A stretch of DNA of 64,000 nucleotides from Streptomyces sp. NBC_01276 (GCF_041435355.1 NZ_CP108442.1:8120501-8184500), one strand, 5' to 3'; numbered from the stretch's first letter, positions 26,685-34,848 are shown. A program made the numbers and translations. The notes: generated from the sequence alone by a model not told the origin.

Positions 26685-27254
26685 GTGGACCGTCGGCTGC
26701 GGTATCACCGGGGCATGCGGTATCCACAAGGGGGCGGGCTGACCGCCGAACGTCAGCAGTTTCGCGAGGGGTTACGGCTTCAGGCGGCCGAGCGGTTCGC
26801 TCGGGGTTCGGCCATCGCGATGATCGCGAAGGACCTGCGGGTAAGTGTCCGGTCGGTGCAGCGATGGCGGCGGACCTGGAACGAGGGTGGTCCACGGGCC
26901 CTACGGTCGATGGGGCCGGCGTCGCTGCCGCGACTGAGCGAGAAGCAGTTCGCACAGTTGGAGGTGGAGCTGGCGAAGGGGCCGGCCGCGCACGGCTGGG
27001 AGGACCAGCGGTGGACGCTCGACCGGGTCAAGACGGTGATCGGCCGGCGCTTCCACCTGACCTACACGATCCAGGGCGTTCGGAAGCTTCTGGTCCGCAA
27101 CGGCTGGTCCTGCCAGGTCCCGGTCCGACGCGCGATGGAGCGGGATGACGACGCGGTGGCCGGATGGGTGAAGGAGGTGTGGCCCTGCGCGGAAGGCTCG
27201 CGGCGGCCCGTGGAGCCTGGCTCGTCTTTGAGGACGAAGCCGGATTCTCCATGA
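26685..27254 (+). CDS. IS630-like transposase, N-terminal reading frame
   Basis: A 189-residue frame with tandem HTHs (QAAERFARGSAIAMIAKDLR, VSVRSVQRWRRTWNEGGPRA) and a second winged HTH (TLDRVKTVIGRRFHLTYTIQ, GVRKLLVRNGWS). It overlaps the catalytic frame by 91 bases in the -1 frame, so a full enzyme needs a -1 shift between 27164 and 27254, near WVKEVWPCAEGS. I see no classical slippery heptamer there. Either frameshifting uses an unusual site or the gene has a one-base deletion. ATG 26715 is an alternative start. Confidence 0.8.
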   Translation: MDRRLRYHRGMRYPQGGGLTAERQQFREGLRLQAAERFARGSAIAMIAKDLRVSVRSVQRWRRTWNEGGPRALRSMGPASLPRLSEKQFAQLEVELAKGPAAHGWEDQRWTLDRVKTVIGRRFHLTYTIQGVRKLLVRNGWSCQVPVRRAMERDDDAVAGWVKEVWPCAEGSRRPVEPGSSLRTKPDSP

Positions 27255-27778
27255 CGCCGCCGCAGGCAAAGACCTGGTCACAGCGAGGCCGCACACCGGT
27301 GGTGCGCGTCCGAGGCCGCTCCCGCAGACGGATATCCATCGCCGCACTGACCTGCTACAAACCCGGCCACCGGTCCCGGCTGATCTACCGGCCGCGCCGG
27401 GACGACGGCCGACGCGATGGGCGCAAGAGCTTCTCCTGGCGCGACTACCGAGATCTGCTGATCGCAGCGCACCAGCAGCTCGGCGGCCCGATCGTGCTCG
27501 TCTGGGACAACCTCAACGTCCACAAAGCTTCCGACCTGCGGAAGTTCGCCGAAGCCCGGGACTGGCTGACCATCTACTACCTGCCGCCCTACGCACCCGA
27601 CCTCAACCCTGTCGAAGGGATCTGGTCCCTCCTGCGACGCGGCTGGCTCTCCAACGTCGCCTTCAACACCCCCGAACACCTCATCCAGCGCATCCGACGC
27701 GGCCTGCGGCACATTCAGTACCGCAGCGACCTCATAGACGGCTGCCTCGCCGAGACCGGCCTGACCATCAGACCCTGA
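27164..27778 (+). CDS. IS630-like transposase, catalytic reading frame
   Basis: This frame carries the whole DDE core: WLVFEDEAGFSMTPP (first Asp), LVWDNLNVHKASDLRKF (second Asp) and LPPYAPDLNPVEGIWSLLRR (Glu), with the conserved KTWSQRGRTPVVRVRGR segment between. It lacks its own convincing ribosome site, consistent with production as a frameshift fusion with the upstream frame. It ends 39 bases before the convergent passenger gene's stop. Confidence 0.85.
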   Translation: MGEGGVALRGRLAAARGAWLVFEDEAGFSMTPPQAKTWSQRGRTPVVRVRGRSRRRISIAALTCYKPGHRSRLIYRPRRDDGRRDGRKSFSWRDYRDLLIAAHQQLGGPIVLVWDNLNVHKASDLRKFAEARDWLTIYYLPPYAPDLNPVEGIWSLLRRGWLSNVAFNTPEHLIQRIRRGLRHIQYRSDLIDGCLAETGLTIRP

Positions 27779-27816
27779 TGAGCAACGACATGACTGGCCA
27801 CTGCCAACCCGGCTGA

Positions 27817-28221
27817 TCAGCGCATGCGCGAGAGTCGCAACAGAGCCTCGCTGCGGATCTTTGGGTCAGTATCCGACGTCAACGTCCGGAGTTGCGTGAT
27901 CAGCTCGTCGCCACCCTCTCCGGTCGCCCAGCGTGGGTCACAGTCAAGTTCCGCAGCGAGCTGATCGGCCGTCCCCTCGTCAGCCGCCACTGCACGGGCC
28001 GCGAGCACGGCACGAAGGCCGGCCAGATCCTTCCGAGCCAACAGAGCCGCTGCGGTATCAGCAGTCACTCCGGTGTCCTGAGCGTCCAGGAGGAGACGGT
28101 GCAGGACATCGGCGAAGCCCTCGATCCGAGGCGCCGCCGCCAGCCGTCGCCCTGCAGCTGCCCTGACGCGCCAGGCCGGAGAGTCGGCTTCAGCGATCGA
28201 GCGGCGAAGTCCTTGCTCCAT
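27817..28221 (-). CDS. HEAT-repeat protein inside an IS630-like element
   Basis: A 134-residue all-helical protein from ATG 28221, preceded by GGAAG. It contains RRSIAEADSPAWRVRAAAGR, FADVLHRLLLDAQDTGVTAD, TAAALLARKDLAGLRAVLAA and DTDPKIRSEALLRLSRM, the paired-helix HEAT pattern. The family is frequent in Streptomyces next to mobile or toxin-immunity genes; a protein-binding or immunity role is inference. The open frame extends upstream to GTG 28335 inside the right inverted repeat, so the element's own end could supply an alternative start or promoter. Confidence 0.7.
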   Translation of the reverse strand: MEQGLRRSIAEADSPAWRVRAAAGRRLAAAPRIEGFADVLHRLLLDAQDTGVTADTAAALLARKDLAGLRAVLAARAVAADEGTADQLAAELDCDPRWATGEGGDELITQLRTLTSDTDPKIRSEALLRLSRMR

Positions 28222-28333
28222 GAAGTCTTCCACGGCACCAGGCTCCCAGCCGGATATCTCGATCAAGCGTCGTTGAGACAACACCGCAGCTATCAGTCTT
28301 CGGTGGCGGCACACCTTCGCTGAGATCAGGGCC

Positions 28334-28359
28334 ACGACACCACGAGTTCAACCTCAGTA
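28334..28359 (-). repeat. Right terminal inverted repeat (26 bp)
   Basis: Exact reverse complement of 26648-26673. It lies immediately upstream of the HEAT gene on the minus strand. Directly after it, 28361-28390 again resembles the inner part of the left end (GGTGTCGTA..), perhaps a trace of a further copy. Confidence 0.95.
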
Positions 28360-28504
28360 GCTGGTGTCGTAGGTCTGCCGGGGGACGGTTTACGGGCACG
28401 ATTGCGATCTCTCGGGTTTGGGACGGTGGTGTGGCAGACAGGGGGCTGTGGTCTGTTGGTGCTGGTCGGGGCTTGTTCCGGGGTCTGGTGTCACTGTCTT
28501 TGAT

Positions 28505-28580
28505 GTGAGAAGCCGTCTCTCAACCGATCTTGGAACGTGCAGGTCGAACAGGGGTCCTGGTTGAGTGATCTTCCGGCGGT
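28505..28580 (+). repeat. Imperfect direct repeat, copy 1
   Basis: About 75 bases beginning GAGAAGCCGTCTC and containing CCGATC.TGGAACGTG and CTTCCGGC recur at 28969-29042 at roughly 80% identity. The copies bracket the small membrane-protein gene at 28595-28945. They look like ends of an IS, but no transposase lies between them. Confidence 0.7.
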
Positions 28581-28594
28581 GAGCAAGGCCGCCC

Positions 28595-28945
28595 TCACCC
28601 TGGAGCAGCACCGGTGAAGAGAATGCTGAAATCCTCGATGACATCGCAGAGCTGCAGAGCTGCTGCGGCCGCCTCGGGATTCGCCACCAAGCTCAGCGAC
28701 TGGATCGCGGCATTGAACGGCCCCCATGCGACTGCAGGTCTGCGCCGTTCGAGGAACGCCTCACGCAGCTCCATCTCGACCGCGCCGAAAGCCTGCAGGA
28801 ACCTCTCGTAGGCGGAGGTCTGTGTCTCCTGAAGCCACTTTCGATTCTCGCTGTGCCGCCCAGCGACCCCTCCTGCAACGACGCCCACGATGGTGGCGGT
28901 GACAGCACCCGCGGTGGATATCAAAAGCTCCCATGGAACAGCCAT
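28595..28945 (-). CDS. Small membrane-anchored protein, possibly truncated
   Basis: A 116-residue protein with one N-terminal membrane helix (LLISTAGAVTATIVGVVAGG), then a soluble helical part with RKWLQETQTSAYERFLQAFG and AVEMELREAFLERRRP. It ends abruptly in ILFTGAAPG right next to repeat copy 1, so the C-terminus may have been trimmed. The function is unknown; similar single-helix proteins are common Streptomyces hypotheticals. Confidence 0.6.
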   Translation of the reverse strand: MAVPWELLISTAGAVTATIVGVVAGGVAGRHSENRKWLQETQTSAYERFLQAFGAVEMELREAFLERRRPAVAWGPFNAAIQSLSLVANPEAAAAALQLCDVIEDFSILFTGAAPG

Positions 28946-28968
28946 TTCCAACCCCCTGGGTGGTTGTC

Positions 28969-29042
28969 AGAAGCCGTCTCGACCGATCGTGGAACGTGTG
29001 GGGCGAACGGGGTCTTGGTCGAGTGAACTTCCGGCAGTAGGT
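28969..29042 (+). repeat. Imperfect direct repeat, copy 2
   Basis: Second copy of the 28505-28580 sequence, with a two-base gap and scattered substitutions. It lies upstream of the IS5-type transposase remnant and may be that element's left end. Confidence 0.7.
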
Positions 29043-29214
29043 GCATGGAGGCAGGGCCTCCTGCTAGCTCAGGAACGCGACCCCATTCCGAGCGGTTCCC
29101 GGAGGCCCTGTTGTCGTTGTTGTACGCGCCCGCGCCCTTCCGTTTCAACTCGTCTGCCGTCTCGTGCGATTGTCTCGCGCATGGGTACGGCAACGCGGCC
29201 GATCATCCCGATCG

Positions 29215-29595
29215 GGTGCGCCGGGATCCGTCGGACATGACGGACGCGGAGTGGGCGGCCGTGCGGCTGCTTCCGGTGCCGGCCTGGCTGGAGGGCGGGG
29301 CGGAAGGCCGGAGGGCTACTGACACCGGCAGATATTCGACGCGGTGTGTTACGTCGTCGACAACGGCGTCAAGTGGCGGGCGATGCCCGCCGACTTCCCG
29401 CCGTGGGAACGGGTCTACGCATTCTTCCGCCGCTGGCGCCGCCAGGGCCTGGATGTGGCGTTCCACGACCGGCTACGGGGCAGGGTCCGCATCAGCGAGG
29501 GACGGGCGGCCGAGCCGACCGCCGGCATCATCGACTCGCACCGCCACCGGCTGCGACGTTCCTGCGCCGCCGCCGGTGCCACCAACGGCTCTGTG
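29215..29595 (+). pseudogene. IS5-family transposase, N-terminal fragment with frameshift
   Basis: The first frame reads RRDPSDMTDAEWAAVRLLPV; after a shift near 29300 the second reads IFDAVCYVVDNGVKWRAMPA, DFPPWERVYAFFRRWRRQGL, DVAFHDRLRGRVRISEGRAA and EPTAGIIDS. This is the N-terminal half of IS5/IS1182-like transposases up to the first catalytic Asp. It ends near 29590, inside the 3' end of the convergent STAND ATPase gene. Confidence 0.8.
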
Positions 29596-32080
29596 GCCGT
29601 TGGGTGGACATGGCCAGCGCCGTCTCCAGCGCGTTGCGGGTGCTCAAGGTATGCGGGTGCTCGTCGCCCAGGATGCGGACGCGGTCATCGAGGGTTCGGC
29701 GCAGCAGGTCTATCGCCCGGGCCTGCTCACCTGCACTGGCCAAAGCGAGGGCGAGGTTGTGGCGACTGGCAAGGGTATCCGGGTGCTCGGGGCTCAGGAT
29801 GCGGGTGCGGTCCTCCAGGGTCTGCCGGTGCATGCGCACTGCTTGTGCGTGCTCGCCCATCCCGTCCAGCGCGAGACCGAGGCTGTCCCGGCTGGCCAGC
29901 GTGTGCGGATGCTCGTCGCCCAGAATGCGGGCGTGGTCGTTGAGCGCCTGCCGCAGCAGCTGTATCGCTTCCGTCTGCTCACCCGCCCTGGTCAGGGCGC
30001 TGGCGAGGTTGTGGCGGCTGAGCAGGGTGAGGTGGTGCTCGGGGCCCAGGACACGGACGCGGTCGTCCAGGGTGCTCCGGTGCATGCGCACTGCTTGTGC
30101 GTGCTCGCCCATCCCGTCCAGCGCGAGACCGAGGCTGTCCCGGCTGGCCAGGGTATGCGGATGCTCGGGGCCCAGGACACGGGTACGGTCGTTGAGGGTA
30201 TGCCGCAGCAGACCTACCGCCTCGGCGTGCTCACCCGTCCCGTCCAAAGCGCATGCGAGGTCATTGCGGCTGGTCAAGGTATCGGGGTGCTCGGGGCCCA
30301 GGATTCGTGTGCGGTCCTCCAGGGTCTGCCGGAGCAGGCCTATTGCCTCGGCCGGCTCTCCCATTCCGAACAGGGCATTGCCCAGGTCGTTGCGGCTGGT
30401 CAAGGTATCGGGGTGCTCGGGGCCCAGCATGCGGGTCTCGACGTCGAGGACCCGTTCATGCAGCAGGCGCGCCGCACCGAAAGCGCCAGCCTTCTGCAGC
30501 ACCTGCGCCAGGTCGTTGAGAGTGGTGCGGTGGTGTGTGGCAGTGCGCGGGTCCGCATAGTCGAGCAGCAGCGGCAGGTGGGGGGCGAGGAGCACGGCTG
30601 CAGGCCAACCAGCGCGCCCGCGCTGGTTGGCCTCGTGCACGGCCGTGGTGAGCCGCTCGGCAAGGGCCTGGTGCCACACGGCGAGATCGGAGGTCTCGGC
30701 CGCGAGGGCGACAGCGTTGATCTCTCGGATCAGGGGATGCAGCACCGTCTGCGCCCCCTCACTGCTGCCCGACGCCGGGCCGGTGCTGCCGGGAGAGTGG
30801 GGCAGGCCGAGGAGACCGTAGCGGTGCAGGCCGGCGAACGCGGCCTCCAGGGCCACCGCGGTGACGTCGTGTCCGGTGACGACGGATAGCAGGTCCGGGG
30901 TGATCAGGGACAGTGGGACGGGGGCCTGAGCCAGCAGGGCCAGCAGTCGCAACACGGGGCGGGCCAAAGCGTTGCCCTCCCCGGCGAGCTGATCCAAGGA
31001 AACCTCCCAGGTGTGCCGCACCACGGCGCGGGCGACCTGGGGATGGGAGGCATTCGGGTGCGCCGCTCCCAACAAGAACCGCAGTTCCTGTTCCAGGGCC
31101 TGGCGGTAGGCGGCAAAGGTGCGGTAGCGGCTGGTGGGTCCGGCCAGATAGGTGCCGGCCGCGCGCAACGCCAGTGGCAGCCCGCCCAGTCGCGCTGCCA
31201 GCTCTCGGGCCTGCTCGGTGGTGCCGGCTGCGGGAGCAGCGTCCAGCAGGACCTGCCCCGCAGGCCGCATCGGCAGCGGCGCCAGTGGCAGCAGCTGTGC
31301 GCACGGACCCCAGGTCTGCTCGCTGCCATCCCGGCTGGTCACCACCAGCAGGCCCCGGCCGTAAGGACGGATCCAGCCGCGATAGTCGGCCACCGGCTCC
31401 CCTGCCGGGCCGATCTCGTGCGGCTCGTCGGCGTTGTCCACCACCAGCAGCCACTGCCGCACCCGGCCCAACTGTCGCCAGACCACATCCGGCAGGCTCG
31501 CCTGCCCCGCTCGCGCGGCCTCCAGCTCTGCCTCTGGAAGGCCGCAGGCCAGCGCCGCCTGCACCATCTGCTGCGCCAGCTCGGCACCGTCGCGCCAGCG
31601 CACCCAAAACACTCGCCAGCCCGCCGCCTCGGCCTGGGCGGCCAGTTGCGCGGCCACCGTTGTCTTGCCCATCCCGCCGACCGCGCACAGCACCGCGAAC
31701 CGGCCTTGTGGCCGCCGAAGCATGCCTGTCAGCACGGCGAGTTCGTCCTCACGCCCCCGCACGCGCTGAACATGCGGGGGGCGTAACGAAGCCTGCTGGC
31801 CCCGGGCCAGTCGGCTCACCGGTGCCGGCCGCGTCGGGGGCCTTGCTGCGGTATCCAGATGTCGGCCCCACAGCAACAGCCCGATGCTGACCGCCACCAG
31901 CACGGCGAACACCGGCCAGATCACCCACGCCTGCGCCGCCCAGCCAGGCACCGCGTCACTGGCGTAGTTGGTCACCGGCCCCAGCACAGCCGCCACCACT
32001 GCGGCTGCTCCCGCCACCGCCGACCCGGCCCACCCACCCCGTCTACGCCCCATGGTCTGCCACCCCCGTCTACGCCCCAT
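29528..32080 (-). CDS. Membrane-anchored STAND/NB-ARC ATPase with kinesin-light-chain-type TPRs
   Basis: An 850-residue protein. Two N-terminal hydrophobic helices (about 20-45 and 50-72) come first, then the NB-ARC NTPase: VRGREDELAVL near 108, Walker A AVGGMGKTTVAAQL near 135, Walker B WLLVVDNAD near 212, and the LGGLPLALRAAGTYL winged-helix region near 295. About seven TPRs of 42 residues lie between 520 and 830, with HPDTLTSRNDLA..L..MGEHAQAV..LRQTL. Members of this class switch state on ligand or protein binding and some act in antiphage defence; the role here is unknown. The last 20 or so residues are encoded by antisense IS5 sequence, so the natural C-terminus has probably been replaced. 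Confidence 0.85.
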   Translation of the reverse strand: MGRRRGWQTMGRRRGGWAGSAVAGAAAVVAAVLGPVTNYASDAVPGWAAQAWVIWPVFAVLVAVSIGLLLWGRHLDTAARPPTRPAPVSRLARGQQASLRPPHVQRVRGREDELAVLTGMLRRPQGRFAVLCAVGGMGKTTVAAQLAAQAEAAGWRVFWVRWRDGAELAQQMVQAALACGLPEAELEAARAGQASLPDVVWRQLGRVRQWLLVVDNADEPHEIGPAGEPVADYRGWIRPYGRGLLVVTSRDGSEQTWGPCAQLLPLAPLPMRPAGQVLLDAAPAAGTTEQARELAARLGGLPLALRAAGTYLAGPTSRYRTFAAYRQALEQELRFLLGAAHPNASHPQVARAVVRHTWEVSLDQLAGEGNALARPVLRLLALLAQAPVPLSLITPDLLSVVTGHDVTAVALEAAFAGLHRYGLLGLPHSPGSTGPASGSSEGAQTVLHPLIREINAVALAAETSDLAVWHQALAERLTTAVHEANQRGRAGWPAAVLLAPHLPLLLDYADPRTATHHRTTLNDLAQVLQKAGAFGAARLLHERVLDVETRMLGPEHPDTLTSRNDLGNALFGMGEPAEAIGLLRQTLEDRTRILGPEHPDTLTSRNDLACALDGTGEHAEAVGLLRHTLNDRTRVLGPEHPHTLASRDSLGLALDGMGEHAQAVRMHRSTLDDRVRVLGPEHHLTLLSRHNLASALTRAGEQTEAIQLLRQALNDHARILGDEHPHTLASRDSLGLALDGMGEHAQAVRMHRQTLEDRTRILSPEHPDTLASRHNLALALASAGEQARAIDLLRRTLDDRVRILGDEHPHTLSTRNALETALAMSTQRPQSRWWHRRRRRNVAAGGGASR

Positions 32081-32094
32081 GGTCTGCCACCCCC
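32041..32094. repeat. 27-bp tandem duplication spanning the STAND gene start codon
   Basis: Bases 32041-32067 and 32068-32094 are identical. Each contains an ATG in frame, so the ATPase can start at 32080 or 32053, giving MGRRRGWQT once or twice before the common sequence. Confidence 0.95.
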
Positions 32095-32181
32095 GTCCAC
32101 CGACACCAGAATGCTCCCGCCTGGGTCACGTCCATGGAAGGTTGCGGGTGGTCACGACGCGGGCGGCGGTGTTGCTCCGGT

Positions 32182-32375
32182 TCAGCGGCCGGATACCGAG
32201 CCTGCTGCTTGAACGCCATCATCCGCCGCCCGGCGCGGCCCGGGCACCAGGGCAGGCAGCAGGTCGAGCCGCTTGTCCATGTCGAGGCGGAAGGTGCCGT
32301 ACGGGTTGATGTTCGACCAGAACAGCGCGGTCAGTCCTCGCCGGTCCTCGTCGGACAGCTTCTTCGCCTGCCCGC
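32182..32375 (-). pseudogene. Tn3-family transposase C-terminal remnant
   Basis: The minus strand reads KLSDEDRRGLTALFWSNINP, YGTFRLDMDKRLDLLP, and ends at a stop at 32182. The pattern of an L-x-x-L-x-W-x-x-I-x-P-Y-G-x-F-x-L-D-M tail is characteristic of Tn3-type TnpA C-termini. The rest of the transposase is not found in the window. Confidence 0.55.
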
Positions 32376-32542
32376 ATCAGCAACTCCTGCATCGAATCGT
32401 GCAACAACCCGCCGCAGAGCCACACCCCCCGAGAACGAGTCCCAGGAGCTCAACGAATCCACCTCACCCCACGTCACACCACAGCTGATCCACCCCAAGA
32501 GAAAGCGAGTTCGCGCCGAGGCCGTAGCGGCAGCAGGGCTGG

Positions 32543-32558
32543 CCTGTTAACTGCACCA
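32543..32558 (+). repeat. Recombinase-element left-end motif, outer copy
   Basis: CCTGTTAACTGCACCA occurs here and again at 32825-32840. It lies 51 bases upstream of the outer recombinase start and probably marks that element's left end. Confidence 0.75.
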
Positions 32559-32608
32559 GTGACTCCGATCCCGGAGCGAGCCGATCCATGTTCTGAAGGA
32601 AGCTCCTG

Positions 32609-32823
32609 TTGTTAGACCTGCGCCACCAGCTGATCGAAGGCCGGGCTGATCTGCCCCGTGTCGGTTCGGTCATCGAGCTGGACACCATCCCCTGGTACGC
32701 CGTCGTGGATGCTGACGGCACCGTTGTTGCGCACGTTGTTCCGTACCTTCGAGGCTTGATCCTGGACGACAACCGTCCGGCGACCGCGAAGAGCTACGCT
32801 CACGACCTGCTCCGCTGGCACCG
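32609..32823 (+). pseudogene. Outer tyrosine recombinase, 5' part (split gene)
   Basis: A TTG start at 32609 with AAGGA eight bases upstream opens a phage-integrase SAM-like N-terminus: LDLRHQLIEGRADLPRVGSV, YAVVDADGTVVAHVVPYLRG and PATAKSYAHDLLRWHR. At 32823 the frame enters inserted DNA and stops after PVNCTMS. The remainder of the gene is at 34849-35830. Joining 32609-32823 to 34849-35830 gives 1,197 bases, exactly 399 codons, with the expected LRWHR-LLWFL junction. The related inner recombinase has LLRWHRLLWFLQ at the same place. Confidence 0.85.
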
Positions 32824-32824
32824 A

Positions 32825-32840
32825 CCTGTTAACTGCACCA
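32825..32840 (+). repeat. Recombinase-element left-end motif, inner copy
   Basis: Second CCTGTTAACTGCACCA, 282 bases after the first, directly at the junction where the outer recombinase gene is interrupted. Confidence 0.75.
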
Positions 32841-32893
32841 TGTCTTGATCGTGAACCAGGCGGATTGCCTGGTCTTTCCAGGAGCGTGGTGGG

Positions 32894-34145
32894 GTGGAGG
32901 ACGTAAGACGTGCCCTGATGGAAGGGAAGTGCTCGGTTCCCGAAGTCGGCGCCATAGCCGCAGGGACGACGAGAGGCCTTCCGTTCGTCCTGGTGGATGC
33001 TGACGGCTGCGAGGTCGGGCCGGTCAGTGCCTACTTGAGGGATCTGATGCTGGGAGACGTTAGCCCGCTGACCTGCCGGAGCTACGGATTCGGGCTGTTG
33101 CGGTGGCACAGGCTGCTCTGGTTTCTGCAGATCCCCTGGGACAGGGCCACAGAGGCCGAAGTTGCGGCGCTGGTTGGCTGGCTGCGCGAAGCACGCAACC
33201 CGCAGCGGCTCCGCAAGCGGAACGGCGCATCTCCACCACCAGGGTCGGTCAATCTGAAGACCGGCAAGCCGTCGCTCCGGGAGGGGTACGCGCCGAGCAC
33301 GATCAACCACAACCTCAGCGTCGTCAGCGGGTTCTATGCATTTCACGCGAGGTTCGGCGCTGGTCCGGTGGTCAATCCGGTGCCCACCTCGCGGGGGTGT
33401 CGCGAGGCTCTTGCACATCAATCTCCGCTGGAGCCGACGCCGGTGTTCCGGCGGGGCCGGCTGCGGCAGAAGGTGCCAGCGCAGGCTCCGCGGTCCATCC
33501 CCGATCACTTGTGGGATGAGTTGTTCGCCGGAATGGGCTGCGACCGTGACCGCGCGCTCCTGGAGTTCTACGTCTCCTCCGGGGCCAGGGCGAGCGAGCT
33601 GCTGGGAGTCGGTTTGGACGACGTCGACTGGTCGGGCCAGCTGATTTACGTGATCAGCAAGGGCACCCGCATCCGGCAGGCCGTGCCCGCCTCCCCGAAC
33701 GCCTTCCGCTACCTGGGCAGCTATCTGGCCTCCGACGGGTTGCCGGGCCCGGGCCAATCGGTGTGGCGCACCCGCCGCGGGGATTCGCGCCCGTTGACGT
33801 ATTGGGCGACGCGCCGAATTCTCCAGCGGGCCAACGAGAAGCTGGGCACGAACTGGACTTTGCACGATGCCCGTCACACGGCGGCGGTCAGGATGGCGGG
33901 AGACGAGCGGCTCACCCTCGCCGAGGTGCAGACGATCTTGCGGCACGCCCACCTCGACACCACCGGCCGCTACCTGACGGGCCCGTGTGGAGGACATGTA
34001 CGACAAGCTCCAGGAGCACTACACCAAGCCCCGTCCCCAGCGCACCTTCGCCGCCGGATACGACCCGGAGGACATCAACAGGGTCGCACCGGTCGACCTA
34101 GGCATCCCCGGCATCGCACCGCGATCAGCCGCCAGGCGAGAATGA
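32894..34145 (+). pseudogene. Inner tyrosine recombinase (one-base frameshift after the active-site Tyr)
   Basis: A Tn554 TnpA-like site-specific recombinase from GTG 32894. Its catalytic residues are present: Arg in SSGARASELLGVGLDD, His-x-x-Arg in LHDARHTAAVRMA, His in LRHAHLDTTGRYL and Tyr in GRYL. One extra G near 33977-33981 shifts the frame after this Tyr. In the corrected frame the protein continues ARVEDMYDKLQEHYTKPRPQ, FAAGYDPEDINRV and stops at 34145 (416 residues). The catalytic core is encoded either way; uncorrected, a long nonsense tail is added. Confidence 0.85.
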
Positions 34146-34296
34146 GGGGATGCATTGCCTGCAGGCAGTCATCGCCACCGAATCCGTGCTCCGCGAGCTG
34201 GCCGTCACCGCGACAGACGACTGGCTCTCGCCCACGAACGGGTCAAAGCCTGACGATCAGAACCTTGACTCGATGCAGAGAAGCCCTAGCAAGGGC

Positions 34297-34809
34297 TCAC
34301 ACCAGCAGCCGAATCGACGGAACTTCTGCATCGGCTGCAATCACCGTCTCGCACTCGCCGCAGTACACAGAGCTGGGACGCCGCACGTTCGTCTGGATCG
34401 AACCCTTGCTCGACGCTTCCTTGTGCGGGCAGTAGCAGCCGTAGTGCAGGCGAACCCAGGAACTCAACGGCGTCGCCTGCCCACCTCGCTTGGCATCCTG
34501 GAACGGCGCCCACCAGAAGTCCACCACGGACTTCAATACGAGCCGGTCGCCCTGGCTCGTGACATCGAACGCCGCAATCCGTACTGCCGCGAAGTGGTGC
34601 TCGTCTCGGCCGCTCATGCAGACAGCGCGCTCGGCCCCCCACTTCAGCACTGTGGTCCGGCCCACGCGCTCGCAGACAAAGCAATCCAAGCTCAGTTCGA
34701 TCGTGCGCTCCCAGAACAAGCGATCACGATGAACCTCCTCCAGTCCCGACAGAACCGCACTGATCTCAAGGCTGCGCAACATTGCGCGATCGTCGCACAC
34801 CTGCGCCAT
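34297..34809 (-). CDS. Zinc-ribbon-like hypothetical protein carried by the inner element
   Basis: A 170-residue protein from ATG 34809 (AQVCDDRAMLRSLEISAVLS). It has two Cys clusters: CFVCERVGRTTVLKWG near 55, and YGCYCPHKEASSKG with VYCGECETVIAADAE near 125-155. These suggest metal-binding ribbons. Its base composition is less GC-rich than the recombinases beside it. It is convergent with the inner recombinase and ends about 150 bases past it. I do not recognise a family; it is the only apparent cargo gene of the nested element. Confidence 0.6.
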   Translation of the reverse strand: MAQVCDDRAMLRSLEISAVLSGLEEVHRDRLFWERTIELSLDCFVCERVGRTTVLKWGAERAVCMSGRDEHHFAAVRIAAFDVTSQGDRLVLKSVVDFWWAPFQDAKRGGQATPLSSWVRLHYGCYCPHKEASSKGSIQTNVRRPSSVYCGECETVIAADAEVPSIRLLV

Positions 34810-34848
34810 CCGCACACAGAGGAGCTCGACTTGCCAAGTGCAGAGAAG

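Larger units (their letters stand above)
26650..28357 (+). mobile_element. IS630-like element carrying a HEAT-repeat passenger gene
   Basis: Identical 26-bp inverted repeats at 26648-26673 and 28334-28359, each with an outer TA, enclose 1.7 kb. The left 1.1 kb holds a two-frame IS630-type transposase. The right 0.55 kb holds a HEAT-repeat gene on the opposite strand. Ordinary members of the family are about 1.1-1.2 kb, and no second inverted-repeat copy is seen between transposase and passenger. The passenger therefore appears to lie inside the transposable unit. It starts 14 bases downstream of the intact IS630 element. Confidence 0.8.
32824..34848 (+). mobile_element. Inserted element: recombinase plus zinc-ribbon gene, nested in the outer recombinase
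   Basis: These 2,025 bases interrupt the outer recombinase cleanly. The left end has CCTGTTAACTGCACCA (32825-32840), the same motif as at the outer element's left end. The reverse complement of the right end (CTTCTCTGCACTTGG) shares CTGCAC at the same offset. The segment contains a tyrosine recombinase related to the one it split and a convergent zinc-ribbon gene. No target duplication is seen, consistent with tyrosine-recombinase chemistry. Confidence 0.75.
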
